Assembly (NCBI GenBank): GCA_949358305.1
Contig: CASHSZ010000012.1
Location: 1 to 23,935 of the forward strand
Origin: Strigamia acuminata
Lineage: Eukaryota > Arthropoda > Chilopoda > Geophilomorpha > Linotaeniidae
Reading direction: 5' to 3'
Length of the DNA stretch: 23,935 nucleotides
Within the stretch, counting starts at the first letter, position 1. Each line of letters opens with the position of its first letter. The position numbers were made by a program, and so were the translations under genes. Shown here piece by piece: positions 1 to 7,500 of this stretch. Under the pieces are notes generated by a model. The model had not been told where the DNA came from. It ran no database searches and was given only the letters and a program-made list of their open reading frames with translations.

Positions 1-332
1 GATTGGCTTCCGCGAAATCCGCATTTCGGGGGCGACTATTCTGGGGATTCCGGGTGGACCAAACTCTTCCGGAAAATGTCCGGGGTGGTGTTGGGAGTGT
101 CAATAGACTGTTTTGTGTCAAGGTTGTCAATTTTCATGTGAGTATTGGAAGGTTCATTTCTGCACATTCTCATGTATTTTTTTTCACAGGAGCGACAAGG
201 AGCGATGAAGCGGGATCGAGCGAGAGTGGGTAAAATAAACTGGTTTACGTCTCCAATGCGCGTTCAAGATGGAATACGAACTCGGAATCGACTCCAACAC
301 GCGTTCGCGTGACATACGGACGCATTCACGAC
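1..332 (+). repeat. Direct repeat, copy 1, with intron-like segment
   Basis: This stretch is repeated in the same orientation at 2889-3216, offset by 2888 bases, with scattered substitutions and no shift in register through the first 190 bases. It probably begins left of the window. The reading frame from base 3 is open up to a GTGAGT site at 138. A pyrimidine-rich tract ending in CACAG follows at 189, and removing the 52 nt keeps the frame open to a TGA near 312. I do not recognise the encoded peptide. The two copies bracket foldback element 1, so they may be its terminal sequence or a duplicated host segment. Coding status is doubtful because copy 2 has a stop right after the equivalent junction. 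Confidence 0.75.
138..189 (+). other. Intron-like segment in direct repeat copy 1
   Basis: A 52-nt segment starts GTGAGT and ends in a T-run followed by CACAG. The splitting point falls between codons (phase 0) of the frame open from base 3. Short introns of about 50 nt with T-rich acceptors are common in several invertebrate groups. The signals are seen directly; actual splicing is inferred. Confidence 0.35.
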
Positions 333-344
333 CCAGATCAAAAA

Positions 345-1236
345 ATGATCTCGTATTCGACTCGCTTTCTAGTCGAGTACGAATTTTGCCCTTCTTCAAC
401 GCGAAATCGTATTCGACTCGTTTTCGAGTCGAATGCGAATTTTGCCCTTCTTCAACGCGAAATCGTATTCGACTCGTTTTCTAGTCGAGTACGAGTTTTG
501 CCCTTCTTCAACGCGAAATCGTATTCGACTCGTTTTCGAGTCGAATGCGAATTTTGCCCTTCTTCAACGCGAAATCGTATTCGACTCGTTTTCGAGTCGA
601 GTACGAGTTTTGCCCTTCTTCAACGAGAAATCGTATTCGACTCGTTTTCGAGTCGAGTACGAGTTTTGCCCTTCTTCAACGCGAAATCGTATTCGACTCG
701 TTTTCGAGTCGAATGCGAATTTTGCCCTTCTTCAACGCGAAATCGTATTCGACTCGTTTTCGAGTCGAGTACGAGTTTTGCCCTTCTTCAACGCGAAATC
801 GTATTCGACTCGTTTTCGAGTCGAGTACGAGTTTTGCCCTTCTTCAACGCGAAATCGTATTCGACTCGTTTTCGAGTCGAATGCGAATTCGTATTCGACT
901 CGTTTTCGAGTCGAATGCGAATTTTGCCCTTCTTCAACGCGAAATCGTATTCGACTCGTTTTCGAGTCGAGTACGAGTTTTGCCCTTCTTCAACGCGAAA
1001 TCGTATTCGACTCGTTTTCGAGTCGAGTACGAGTTTTGCCCTTCTTCAACGCGAAATCGTATTCGACTCGTTTTCGAGTCGAATGCGAATTCGTATTCGA
1101 CTCGTTTTCGAGTCGAATGCGAATTTTGCCCTTCTTCAACGCGAAATCGTATTCGACTCGTTTTCGAGTCGAGTACGAATTTTGCCCTTCTTCAACGCGA
1201 AATCGTATTCGACTCGTTTTCGAGTCGAATGCGAAT
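345..1236 (+). repeat. 56-bp tandem array, left arm, 14 units
   Basis: Unit starts, marked by GCGAAATCG, fall at 401, 457, 513, 569, 625, 681, 737, 793, 849, 939, 995, 1051, 1141 and 1197; the copy at 625 reads GAGAAATCG. Spacing is exactly 56 except twice 90, where an extra 34-bp short unit lacking the TTGCCCTTCTTCAAC block is inserted. Each unit contains the hairpin CGACTCG-TTTT-CGAGTCG. Units end in GAGTACGA (type A) or GAATGCGAA (type B), mostly in the order A A B. Because 56 is not a multiple of three and the unit has no stop in the forward frames, long open frames (331, 379 and 258 codons) run through it. Confidence 0.95.
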
Positions 1237-1540
1237 TCGTATTCGATTCGAATACGATTCGAATTCGATTCGAATACGAATACGATCAAAATACGAACTC
1301 GTAACAACTCGAATACGATGACCCGTTACCGGACTTTGACTCGTACGACTCGTATTCGAGATGTATTCGAGATGTATTCGAATCGTATTCGAGTCGCATT
1401 CGAGATGGTCGATGATTTCCACTCGCTCATATACGCGTTGTATACGAGCTCGTATTTTGATCGTAATCGTAAACGAATCGTTTACAAGTCGTATACAAGT
1501 TGTATACGACGTGTATACACCTCGTATACGAACGAAGTTT
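1237..1540 (+). repeat. Left half of the inverted core of element 1
   Basis: Bases about 1381-1540 pair with 1620-1779 as reverse complement and consist of short self-complementary words such as GTATAC, TCGTATTCGA and TCGAATACGA. Bases 1237-1317 instead match the right arm (about 1775-1860) in the same orientation, so this part of the left arm is flipped relative to the palindrome. The equivalent left arm of element 2 (6680-6800) is not flipped. Confidence 0.8.
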
Positions 1541-1619
1541 GGAAAATCCACCGGATACTTACTACGACATGAAAACACATAGTAGTCACATACGTCTTAT
1601 TTGGAAATTGTGTTTTCAC
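1541..1619. other. 79-bp asymmetric centre (loop) of element 1
   Basis: This is the only non-inverted DNA between the two core arms. It is identical over its full 79 bases to 6932-7010, the centre of element 2. It carries a small inverted pair, GAAAACACA and TGTGTTTTC, but no reading frame of note. Confidence 0.9.
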
Positions 1620-1920
1620 AAACTTCGTTCGTATACGAGGTGTATACACGTCGTATACAACTTGTATACAACTTGTAAACGATTCGTTTACGATTACGAT
1701 CAAAATACGAGCTCGTATACAACGCGTATACGAGCGAGTGGAAATCATCGACCATCTCGAATACGACTCGAATTCGATTCGTATTCGATTCGAATACGAT
1801 TCGAATTCGATTCGAATACGAATACGATCGAAATACGAACTCGTAACAACTCGAATACGAATCAAAGTCCGGGAAACAAAAATCGACCATCTCGTATACG
1901 ATTCGAAAGCGAATCGAATA
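1620..1920 (-). repeat. Right half of the inverted core of element 1
   Basis: Reverse complement of the inner left arm from 1620 to about 1779, then continuing with nested TCGAATTCGA-type palindromes. It is closely similar to 7011-7320 in element 2, apart from a few substitutions and a missing ATC near 1885. Confidence 0.85.
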
Positions 1921-2545
1921 CGATTTCGCGTTGAAGAAGGGCAAAACTCGTACTCGACTCGAAAACGAGTCGAATACGATTTCGCGTTGAAGAAGGGCAA
2001 AACTCGTACTCGACTCGAAAACGAGTCGAATACGATTTCGCGTTGAAGAAGGGCAAAATTCGTACTCGACTCGAAAACGAGTCGAATACGATTTCGCGTT
2101 GAAGAAGGGCAAAACTCGTACTCGACTCGAAAACGAGTCGAATACGATTTCGCGTTGAAGAAGGGCAAAACTCGTACTCGACTCGAAAACGAGTCGAATA
2201 CGATTTCGCGTTGAAGAAGGGCAAAATTCGTACTCGACTCGAAAACGAGTCGAATACGATTTCGCGTTGAAGAAGGACAAAATTCGCATTCGACTCGAAA
2301 ACGAGTCGAATACGAATTCGCATTCGACTCGAAAACGAGTCGAATACGATTTCGCGTTGAAGAAGGGCAAAATTCGCATTCGACTCGAAAACGAGTCGAA
2401 TACGATTTCGCGTTGAAGAAGGGCAAAATTCGTACTCGACTAGAAAGCGAGTCGAATACGATTTCGCGTTGAAGAAGGGCAAAATTCGTACTCGACTAGA
2501 AAGCGAGTCGAATACGATTTCGCGTTGAAAAAGGGAAAAACTCGT
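1921..2545 (-). repeat. 56-bp tandem array, right arm, 11 units
   Basis: Reverse-complement copies of the left-arm unit, marked by CGATTTCGC at 1921, 1977, 2033, 2089, 2145, 2201, 2257, 2347, 2403, 2459 and 2515. One 90-bp step (2257 to 2347) again contains the 34-bp short unit. The first six units run A A A' A A A', where A' has ATTCGTAC in place of CTCGTAC, so a three-unit period is visible here too. Long minus-strand frames (314, 260 and 267 codons) cross the array and are judged to be repeat artefacts. Confidence 0.95.
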
Positions 2546-2888
2546 ACGCGATTCAGTGAAACTAAATTTACATGTGCGCGTTGACGCGCGCGATTCGTGT
2601 GTTCTACGTGAGTAAATAGAGTGCGCGTCACATATGAATACAAAATGTCGACCATGCGTCGCCACGATGCCAGTGGACGAATTCTGCGAATTCGTGCAAA
2701 CGCAGAAAGTTAAAAATATTCAAATTTGACGCCCACGATGACTCGTTCGTAGTAGACGCCTCCACAACTGCTTTTGAAAAGAATTTGATAAATGTTTGGA
2801 AATAATATTTAGGATTTTCTTTAATCATATCAGGAAACTGAAAACAGAAATAAAGTTTATACATTGGAAATTTTTTATCCTTTTCGCG
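2546..2888. other. Spacer between element 1 and direct repeat copy 2
   Basis: About 340 bases of non-array DNA. A degenerate coding-like stretch at 2667-2805 is listed separately. The rest is AT-rich and shows no further gene or repeat. Confidence 0.5.
2667..2805 (+). pseudogene. Possible frameshifted remnant of a small coding segment
   Basis: An ATG at 2667 opens 20 codons (MPVDEFCEFVQTQK...) ending at TGA 2727-2729. In the next frame a coding-looking stretch (KFDAHDDSFVVDASTTAFEK) continues to a TAA at 2803-2805. The two frames differ by one base and together resemble a single peptide of about 45 residues that suffered an indel near 2720. I do not recognise the family. The alternative is a chance open frame, which is quite possible at this length. 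Confidence 0.22.
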
Positions 2889-3216
2889 GATTGGCGTCCG
2901 CGAAATCCGCATTTCGGGGGAGACTATTCTGCGGATTCCGGGTGGACCAAACTCTTCCGAAAAATGTCCGGGGTGGTGTTGGGAGTGTCGATAGACTGTT
3001 TTGTGTCAAGGTTGCCAATTTTCATGTAAGTATTGGAAGGTTCATTTCTGTGCATTCTCATATATTTTTTTTCACAGGAGCAATGAGGCGCGATAAAGGG
3101 GGATCAAGCGAGAGTGAAAAAGATAAACTTGTTTACGTCTCAAATGCGCGTTCGCGATGGAATACGAACTTGGAATCGACTCCAATACGCGTTCGCGTCG
3201 CATACGAACGCATTTA
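2889..3216 (+). repeat. Direct repeat, copy 2, with intron-like segment
   Basis: Second copy of 1-332, same orientation. It has the same 52-nt segment with a stronger donor (GTAAGT at 3026) and the same T-run CACAG acceptor ending at 3077. After the junction the frame meets TGA almost at once, so this copy is unlikely to encode the copy 1 peptide. Similarity fades after about 3216, where a short ACTCGTTTTCGA resembles the 56-bp unit of element 1. Confidence 0.75.
3026..3077 (+). other. Intron-like segment in direct repeat copy 2
   Basis: 52 nt from GTAAGT to a T-run plus CACAG, collinear with 138-189. Donor and acceptor are both better than average consensus. Conservation in both copies may simply reflect recent duplication. 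Confidence 0.35.
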
Positions 3217-3233
3217 CAACTCGTTTTCGACTT

Positions 3234-3490
3234 TGATTAAAAAGGAACAAATATGATTAAAAATCAACAAAAATATACAAAACTTGATAAGAAATGTATA
3301 AACATTGATTAGAAATCGACAAAAATCGACTGAAATCTGACAATAATCGAATAAAATCGGACAATAATCAATTCAGAATGACAAATAACAATTACAATTG
3401 GTAAAAATTGACCAAAAATACAGAAAAATCGATTAAAAACCAGCAAAAACAAACAGAAAACGATTAAATCAATTAAAAATCAACAAATAA
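3234..3490 (+). repeat. Outer inverted repeat, left copy
   Basis: An AT-rich stretch built of words such as GATTAAAAATCAAC and AAAAATCGACTGAAATC. It reappears in reverse complement at 10425-10606, where the shared order of words (ATTCAGAATGACAAATAAC and neighbours) excludes simple composition. The left copy carries extra segments of about 45 and 20 bases. The similarity stops abruptly at about 3490, where the arm copy of element 2 begins. Confidence 0.7.
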
Positions 3491-3658
3491 CCAAAATTGC
3501 CCTCAACACACCCCAACAACCTTCCACCACTCAAATTACACCGGAAAAAAACAAATTCAAACCGAAAAATCAACAAAGAATGCCAAAAAAAATATTGCAA
3601 ACAAAGAGATAAGATCAATTCTCGAGGCAAATTCTCACCACAAAACAACGCATCGCCG

Positions 3659-3741
3659 CCGACATCAACTTTTTAAATTTGAGAAACTCGCGTTTTTACG
3701 TGTACCGGTGCAGTACCGGGACCGCAGGTACTTGTACTGCG
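3659..3741. other. 83-bp segment present only in the shortened arm copy
   Basis: Aligning 3640-3760 with 5010-5050 leaves this segment unmatched. It includes repeated TACCGG and an imperfect hairpin, ACCGCAGGTAC and GTACTGCGGT. It may be an insertion here or a deletion in the palindrome arms. Confidence 0.5.
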
Positions 3742-4084
3742 GTATACATTTAAGTGTACAGTGCACAACACTACTGTTTATTTTTAATGATCCAATAAAT
3801 AAAATTTGAAACAAAGTTGAGTGGAATTGTACGTTTCTCGTATATTAAAGTTTTTATTTTTTAATTTTTTTTGTTCCATACTAGAATGGCGATTCGATAC
3901 TTTTGTAGCTCGAATTCACTGATATAAACGTGGTCGGTTTTCATCACGCGTCAATGCGCTCGTGCAATAGTATAGGCGCGCATGGCTTGATGCGCACAAA
4001 ACTTGCAAAACTTGCACGGAATTTGGTCAATTTTTGACAAATTTCAGCAGATTTTTGCCTATATTTGACAAATTTCCACTGATT

Positions 4085-4756
4085 TTTGACAATATTTGAC
4101 CCAACAACTGCGCCACGTTCCAGGCGCCGGTTTAGGCATTTTAGACCCGTTTTAGACCGTTTTAGATGGCGAAAACGTTCTCTCCATCATTTTCTACCCC
4201 TGGGTGAGGTTTTCAGCGTTCATGATTGATGAAAAAGCTGTTTTCTAACTAGCTGTCCCATTGCTAGTTTTGGCGTCAGGTTTTAGCAACCTTCCGATCC
4301 GACTCTGTCGTCTGCACGACCTCCAAGACTGTTTTAGGGTTAATTTGAGTCAAATAATTCATTCTGGGGGTTGTTTTGGGTTTTTTACAAGTGTGTTTTT
4401 GTAGTTTTTATTGGTTTCAAACATTGTCAATTCTTTATACAAGTGTAACTTTCATTTCTCTGTATTTTGAGAACTTTGCATTGCAGCAAAGTTCATTTCT
4501 TGCCCCTTAATTATTGTGTAATTGTTGGTTTTGAAGCCCGTTTTTTAACAATAACTTTATTTGAAGTGCCTATTGTTTCAGGCACGTGCTTCCACGTGCC
4601 TTTTATTGTTGAGCAATTTCTTGGGCAGTTGCGCTCCTGTTGCTAGCATTGCCGCGCGTTCTCCGCGCGCGTACTCGCGTTTCGCATCACACACATTCGG
4701 ATTCGATGGCCTATCGCGGCGGCACATTGTGTGGCATAGCGCGGCACGTTGCAATT
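4085..4756 (+). repeat. 670-bp arm block, copy 1 of 3 (in shortened arm copy)
   Basis: Nearly identical to 5770-6441 and, inverted, to 7501-8172. It begins with GCGCCACGTTCCAGGCGCC-like sequence and contains three GTTTTAGA words, a 9-bp stem GAACTTTGC/GCAAAGTTC (4471-4494) and a 9-bp stem AGGCACGTG/CACGTGCCT (4580-4601). No protein is supported: the open frames of 60-67 codons are weak and differ between copies. Confidence 0.9.
4580..4601. other. AGGCACGTG hairpin, copy 1
   Basis: Perfect 9-bp stem with a four-base loop. It is flanked on the minus strand by AATAAAAGG and, beyond the hairpin, by a second AATAAA. Repeated at 6265-6286 and 7656-7677. It could be a structured 3' end of an outward transcript or simply a nested palindrome. 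Confidence 0.5.
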
Positions 4757-5286
4757 GCTAATGCTACGGTCGACGGCGATTCGCATGCGCTATCCGCTGC
4801 ATCAAACCCCAAATACCGATAAAAAATCGCTGAAAACACTAATCCCGACCCAAAAACCGCCAAAATTACCCTCAACACACGCAACAACCTTCCACCACTT
4901 AAATTACACCGGAAAAAAACAATTTCAAACCGAAAAATCAACAAAAAAGGCCAAAAAAATATTGCAAACAAAGAGAAAAGATCAATTATCGAGGCAAATC
5001 CCCACCACAAAACAACGCATCGCCGGTATACACTTAAGCGTACAGTGCACAACACTACTGTTTATTTTCAATGATCCAATAAATAAAATTTGAAACAAAG
5101 TTGAGTGGAATTGTACGTTTCTTGTATATTAAAGTTTTTATTTTGTTTGTTTACACTTAATTTTTTTTTTCCATCATAGAATGGCGACTCGATACTTTTG
5201 TAGCTCGAATTCACTTCGTAAACGTGGTCGGTGTTCATCACGCGTCAATGCGCTCGTGCAATAGTATAGGCGCGCATACAATTTGA

Positions 5287-5790
5287 TGCGCGCAAAACTT
5301 GCAAAACTTGCACGGAATTTGGGCAATTTTTGACAAATTTCAGCAGATTTTTGCCTGTATTTGACAAATTTCAGAAGATTTTTGCCTATATTTGACAAAT
5401 TTCAGAAGATTTCCTCAATCCTCAAACATTTGCTGAAATTTCTCATAAAATTTCTAAAATTAATTGAAATTTGTCTGAAATTTGTCTGGAATTTGTCAAA
5501 TATTGTCAAAAATCCGTGGAAATTTGTCAAATACTGGCAAAAATCCATGTAAATTTGTCAAAAATTGCCATAATTCGGTGCAAATTGTGTTAGATATTGG
5601 AAAAATTTATTTTAACGCTTCCAACGCGCCAGTAAATCGCGCGTGCACACGCATGGATTTTTCGTCATAGTTGGATGCGCGCAAACCTCACGTAACTTGC
5701 GCCAAAATTTGGCAATTTTTGACAAATTTCAGCAGATTTTTGCCAGTATTTGACAAATTTCCACTGATTTTTGACAATATTTGACCCAAC
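5287..5790. repeat. 31-bp subrepeats in forward-reverse-forward order
   Basis: A degenerate tandem unit of about 31 bp (TTTGACAAATTTCAGCAG, then ATTTTTGCC and TGTA) runs forward at 5287-5412, in reverse complement at about 5465-5585, and forward again at about 5690-5790. It is mirrored at about 8152-8655 in the right arm. This is a smaller inverted repeat nested within each large arm, and it supplies the direct repeats that could have deleted the segment missing from the shortened copy. Confidence 0.75.
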
Positions 5791-6441
5791 AACTGCGCCA
5801 CGTTCCAGGCGCCGGTTTAGGCATTTTAGACCCGTTTTAGACCGTTTTAGATGGCGAAAACGTTCTCTCCATCATTTTCTACCCCTGGGTGAGGTTTTCA
5901 GCGTTCATGATTGATGAAAAAGCTGTTTTCTAACTAGCTGTCCCATTGCTAGTTTTGGCGTCAGGTTTTAGCAACCTTCCGATCCGACTCTGTCGTCTGC
6001 ACGACCTCCAAGACTGTTTTAGGGTTAATTTGAGTCAAATAATTCATTCTGGGGGTTGTTTTGGGTTTTTTACAAGTGTGTTTTTGTAGTTTTTATTGGT
6101 TTCAAACATTGTCAATTCTTTATACAAGTGTAACTTTCATTTCTCTGTATTTTGAGAACTTTGCATTGCAGCAAAGTTCATTTCTTGCCCCTTAATTATT
6201 GTGTAATTGTTGGTTTTCAAGCCCGTTTTTTAACAATAACTTTATTTGAAGTGCCTATTGTTTCAGGCACGTGCTTCCACGTGCCTTTTATTGTTGAGCA
6301 ATTTCTTGGGCAGTTGCGCTCCTGTTGCTAGCATTGCCGCGCGTTCTCCGCGCGTGTACTCGCGCGTTTCGCATCACACACATTCGGGTTCGATGGCCTA
6401 TCGCGGCGGCACATTGTGTGGCATAGCGCGGCACGTTGCAA
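5770..6441 (+). repeat. 670-bp arm block, copy 2 of 3 (left arm of element 2)
   Basis: Offset by exactly 1685 from copy 1. Few differences are visible, among them G to C near 6217 and a CG insertion near 6360. It leads directly into the promoter-like block. Its hairpins are at 6156-6179 and 6265-6286. Confidence 0.9.
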
Positions 6442-6535
6442 TTACGTGACGTGGCACGTTGCTGTTACGTGACGCGATAGCCAGTATTTAAGCAGGGGAT
6501 TCCATCATCGTTTACACAAATGCGCATTGCAACGT
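6442..6535 (+). promoter_or_regulatory. Promoter-like block, left arm, facing the centre
   Basis: Two copies of TTACGTGACG (6442-6451 and 6465-6474), an E-box or CRE-like sequence, precede TATTTAA at 6485-6491, with a plausible start about 30 bases downstream near 6515-6525. The layout resembles an RNA polymerase II core promoter with upstream activator sites. Transcription would run into the 56-bp-type units and the core. Only the motifs are seen; activity is inferred. Confidence 0.4.
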
Positions 6536-6931
6536 GGAGGCGCATTCGAGTCCTTTTCCCAAGCGAAATCGTATTCGATTCGCTTTCGAATCGAATACGA
6601 GTTTTGTCCTTTTTCAACGCGAAATCGTATTCGATTCGCTTTCGAATCGTATACGAGATGGTCGATGATTTTTGTTTCCCGGACTTTGATTCGTATTCGA
6701 GTTGTTACGAGTTCGTATTTTGATCGTATTCGTATTCGAATCGAATTCGAATCGTATTCGAATCGAATACGAATCGAATTCGAGTCGTATTCGAGATGGT
6801 CGATGATTTCCACTCGCTCGTATACGCGTTGTATACGAGCTCGTATTTTGATCGTAATCGTAAACGAATCGTTTACAAGTCGTATACAAGTTGTATACGA
6901 CGTGTATACACCTCGTATACGAACGAAGTTT
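6536..6931 (+). repeat. Left half of the inverted core of element 2
   Basis: Contains two diverged 56-bp-type units (GCGAAATCG at 6563 and at about 6619, using TTCGATTCGC in place of TTCGACTCGT). Nested palindromes and the GTATAC-rich inner arm follow. It is the reverse complement of 7011-7406. The inner 60 bases are identical to those left of the spacer in element 1. Confidence 0.9.
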
Positions 6932-7010
6932 GGAAAATCCACCGGATACTTACTACGACATGAAAACACATAGTAGTCACATACGTCTTATTTGGAAATT
7001 GTGTTTTCAC
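6932..7010. other. 79-bp asymmetric centre (loop) of element 2
   Basis: Identical to 1541-1619 over all 79 bases. Flanked by AACGAAGTTT on the left and its complement on the right. Being the only non-palindromic part shared by both elements, it is the best sequence tag for the family. Confidence 0.9.
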
Positions 7011-7406
7011 AAACTTCGTTCGTATACGAGGTGTATACACGTCGTATACAACTTGTATACGACTTGTAAACGATTTGTTTACGATTACGATCAAAATACG
7101 AGCTCGTATACAACGCGTATACGAGCGAGTGGAAATCATCGACCATCTCGAATACGACTCGAATTCGATTCGTATTCGATTCGAATACGATTCGAATTCG
7201 ATTCGAATACGAATACGATCAAAATACGAACTCGTAACAACTCGAATACGAATCAAAGTCCGGGAAACAAAAATCATCGACCATCTCGTATACGATTCGA
7301 AAGCGAATCGAATACGATTTCGCGTTGAAAAAGGACAAAACTCGTATTCGATTCGAAAGCGAATCGAATACGATTTCGCTTGGGAAAAGGACTCGAATGC
7401 GCCTCC
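7011..7406 (-). repeat. Right half of the inverted core of element 2
   Basis: Reverse complement of the left half with very few differences, for example ATTTG for ATTCG near 7075. Open frames of 91-180 codons on both strands arise from stop-poor TCGAATACGA-type words and are not supported as genes. Confidence 0.9.
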
Positions 7407-7500
7407 ACGTTGCAATGCGCATTTGTGTAAACGATGATGGAATCCCCTGCTTAAATACTGGCTATCGCGTCACGTAACAGCAACGTGCCACGTCACGTAA
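7407..7500 (-). promoter_or_regulatory. Promoter-like block, right arm, facing the centre
   Basis: Mirror copy of 6442-6535. On the minus strand it reads TTACGTGACG twice and then TATTTAA (bases 7451-7457). Together with the left copy it would drive convergent transcription across the palindrome core. Confidence 0.4.

Larger units (their letters stand above)
342..2545. mobile_element. Foldback-like element 1 (56-bp arrays around an inverted core)
   Basis: A left array of 56-bp units, an inverted core, and a right array of the same unit in reverse complement form one long inverted-repeat structure. The symmetry axis lies at 1580: matched bases on the two sides add up to 3160, for example 1401-1420 with 1740-1759. 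The central spacer 1541-1619 is asymmetric. Arms made of short tandem units with different copy numbers on each side (14 and 11) are the hallmark of Drosophila Foldback elements, which also lack their own transposase in most copies. No transposase reading frame is present here. The long open frames across the arrays are products of a stop-free repeat, not convincing genes. Mobility is inferred; no target-site duplication was identified. Confidence 0.7.
3484..4756 (+). repeat. Shortened tandem copy of the left arm of element 2
   Basis: Bases 3484 to about 4075 match 4852 to about 5360, and about 4015-4756 matches 5700-6441 at a constant offset of 1685. The copy therefore equals the arm segment 4852-6441 minus about 345 bases, lost between two copies of an ATTTTTGACAAATTTCAGCA word, as expected for recombination between direct repeats. 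It carries an extra segment of about 83 bases at 3659-3741 that the other arm copies lack. It ends sharply at 4756, just before the promoter-like block would begin, and abuts the end of the full palindrome. Confidence 0.85.

Noticed and set aside
309-1572. Long plus-strand open frames (331, 379 and 258 codons) across the left array
   Set aside because: They arise from a stop-poor 56-bp unit read in all three frames at once; no frame is favoured and no domain is seen.
345-2545. CRISPR array
   Set aside because: Units are contiguous with no unique spacers, and the genome is eukaryotic.
1482-2665. Long minus-strand open frames (314, 260 and 267 codons) across the right array
   Set aside because: Mirror products of the same repeat unit in inverted orientation; not independent evidence for genes.
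1-3216. The direct repeats as LTRs of a retroelement
   Set aside because: No TG and CA ends, primer-binding site or polypurine tract, and the DNA between them is a foldback array without gag or pol.
4135-4175. GTTTTAGA words resembling part of a Cas9 guide or tracrRNA scaffold
   Set aside because: Short chance similarity in an AT-rich arm block; no anti-repeat or cas gene.
4711-5093. 114-codon frames on both strands, one with apparent membrane segments
   Set aside because: They cross the end of element 2 and T-rich arm DNA, and the mirror copies at 8868-9186 do not keep the same frames intact.
6505-7437. Open frames of 91-180 codons on both strands of the element 2 core
   Set aside because: They read self-complementary TCGAATACGA-type words and appear symmetrically on both strands.
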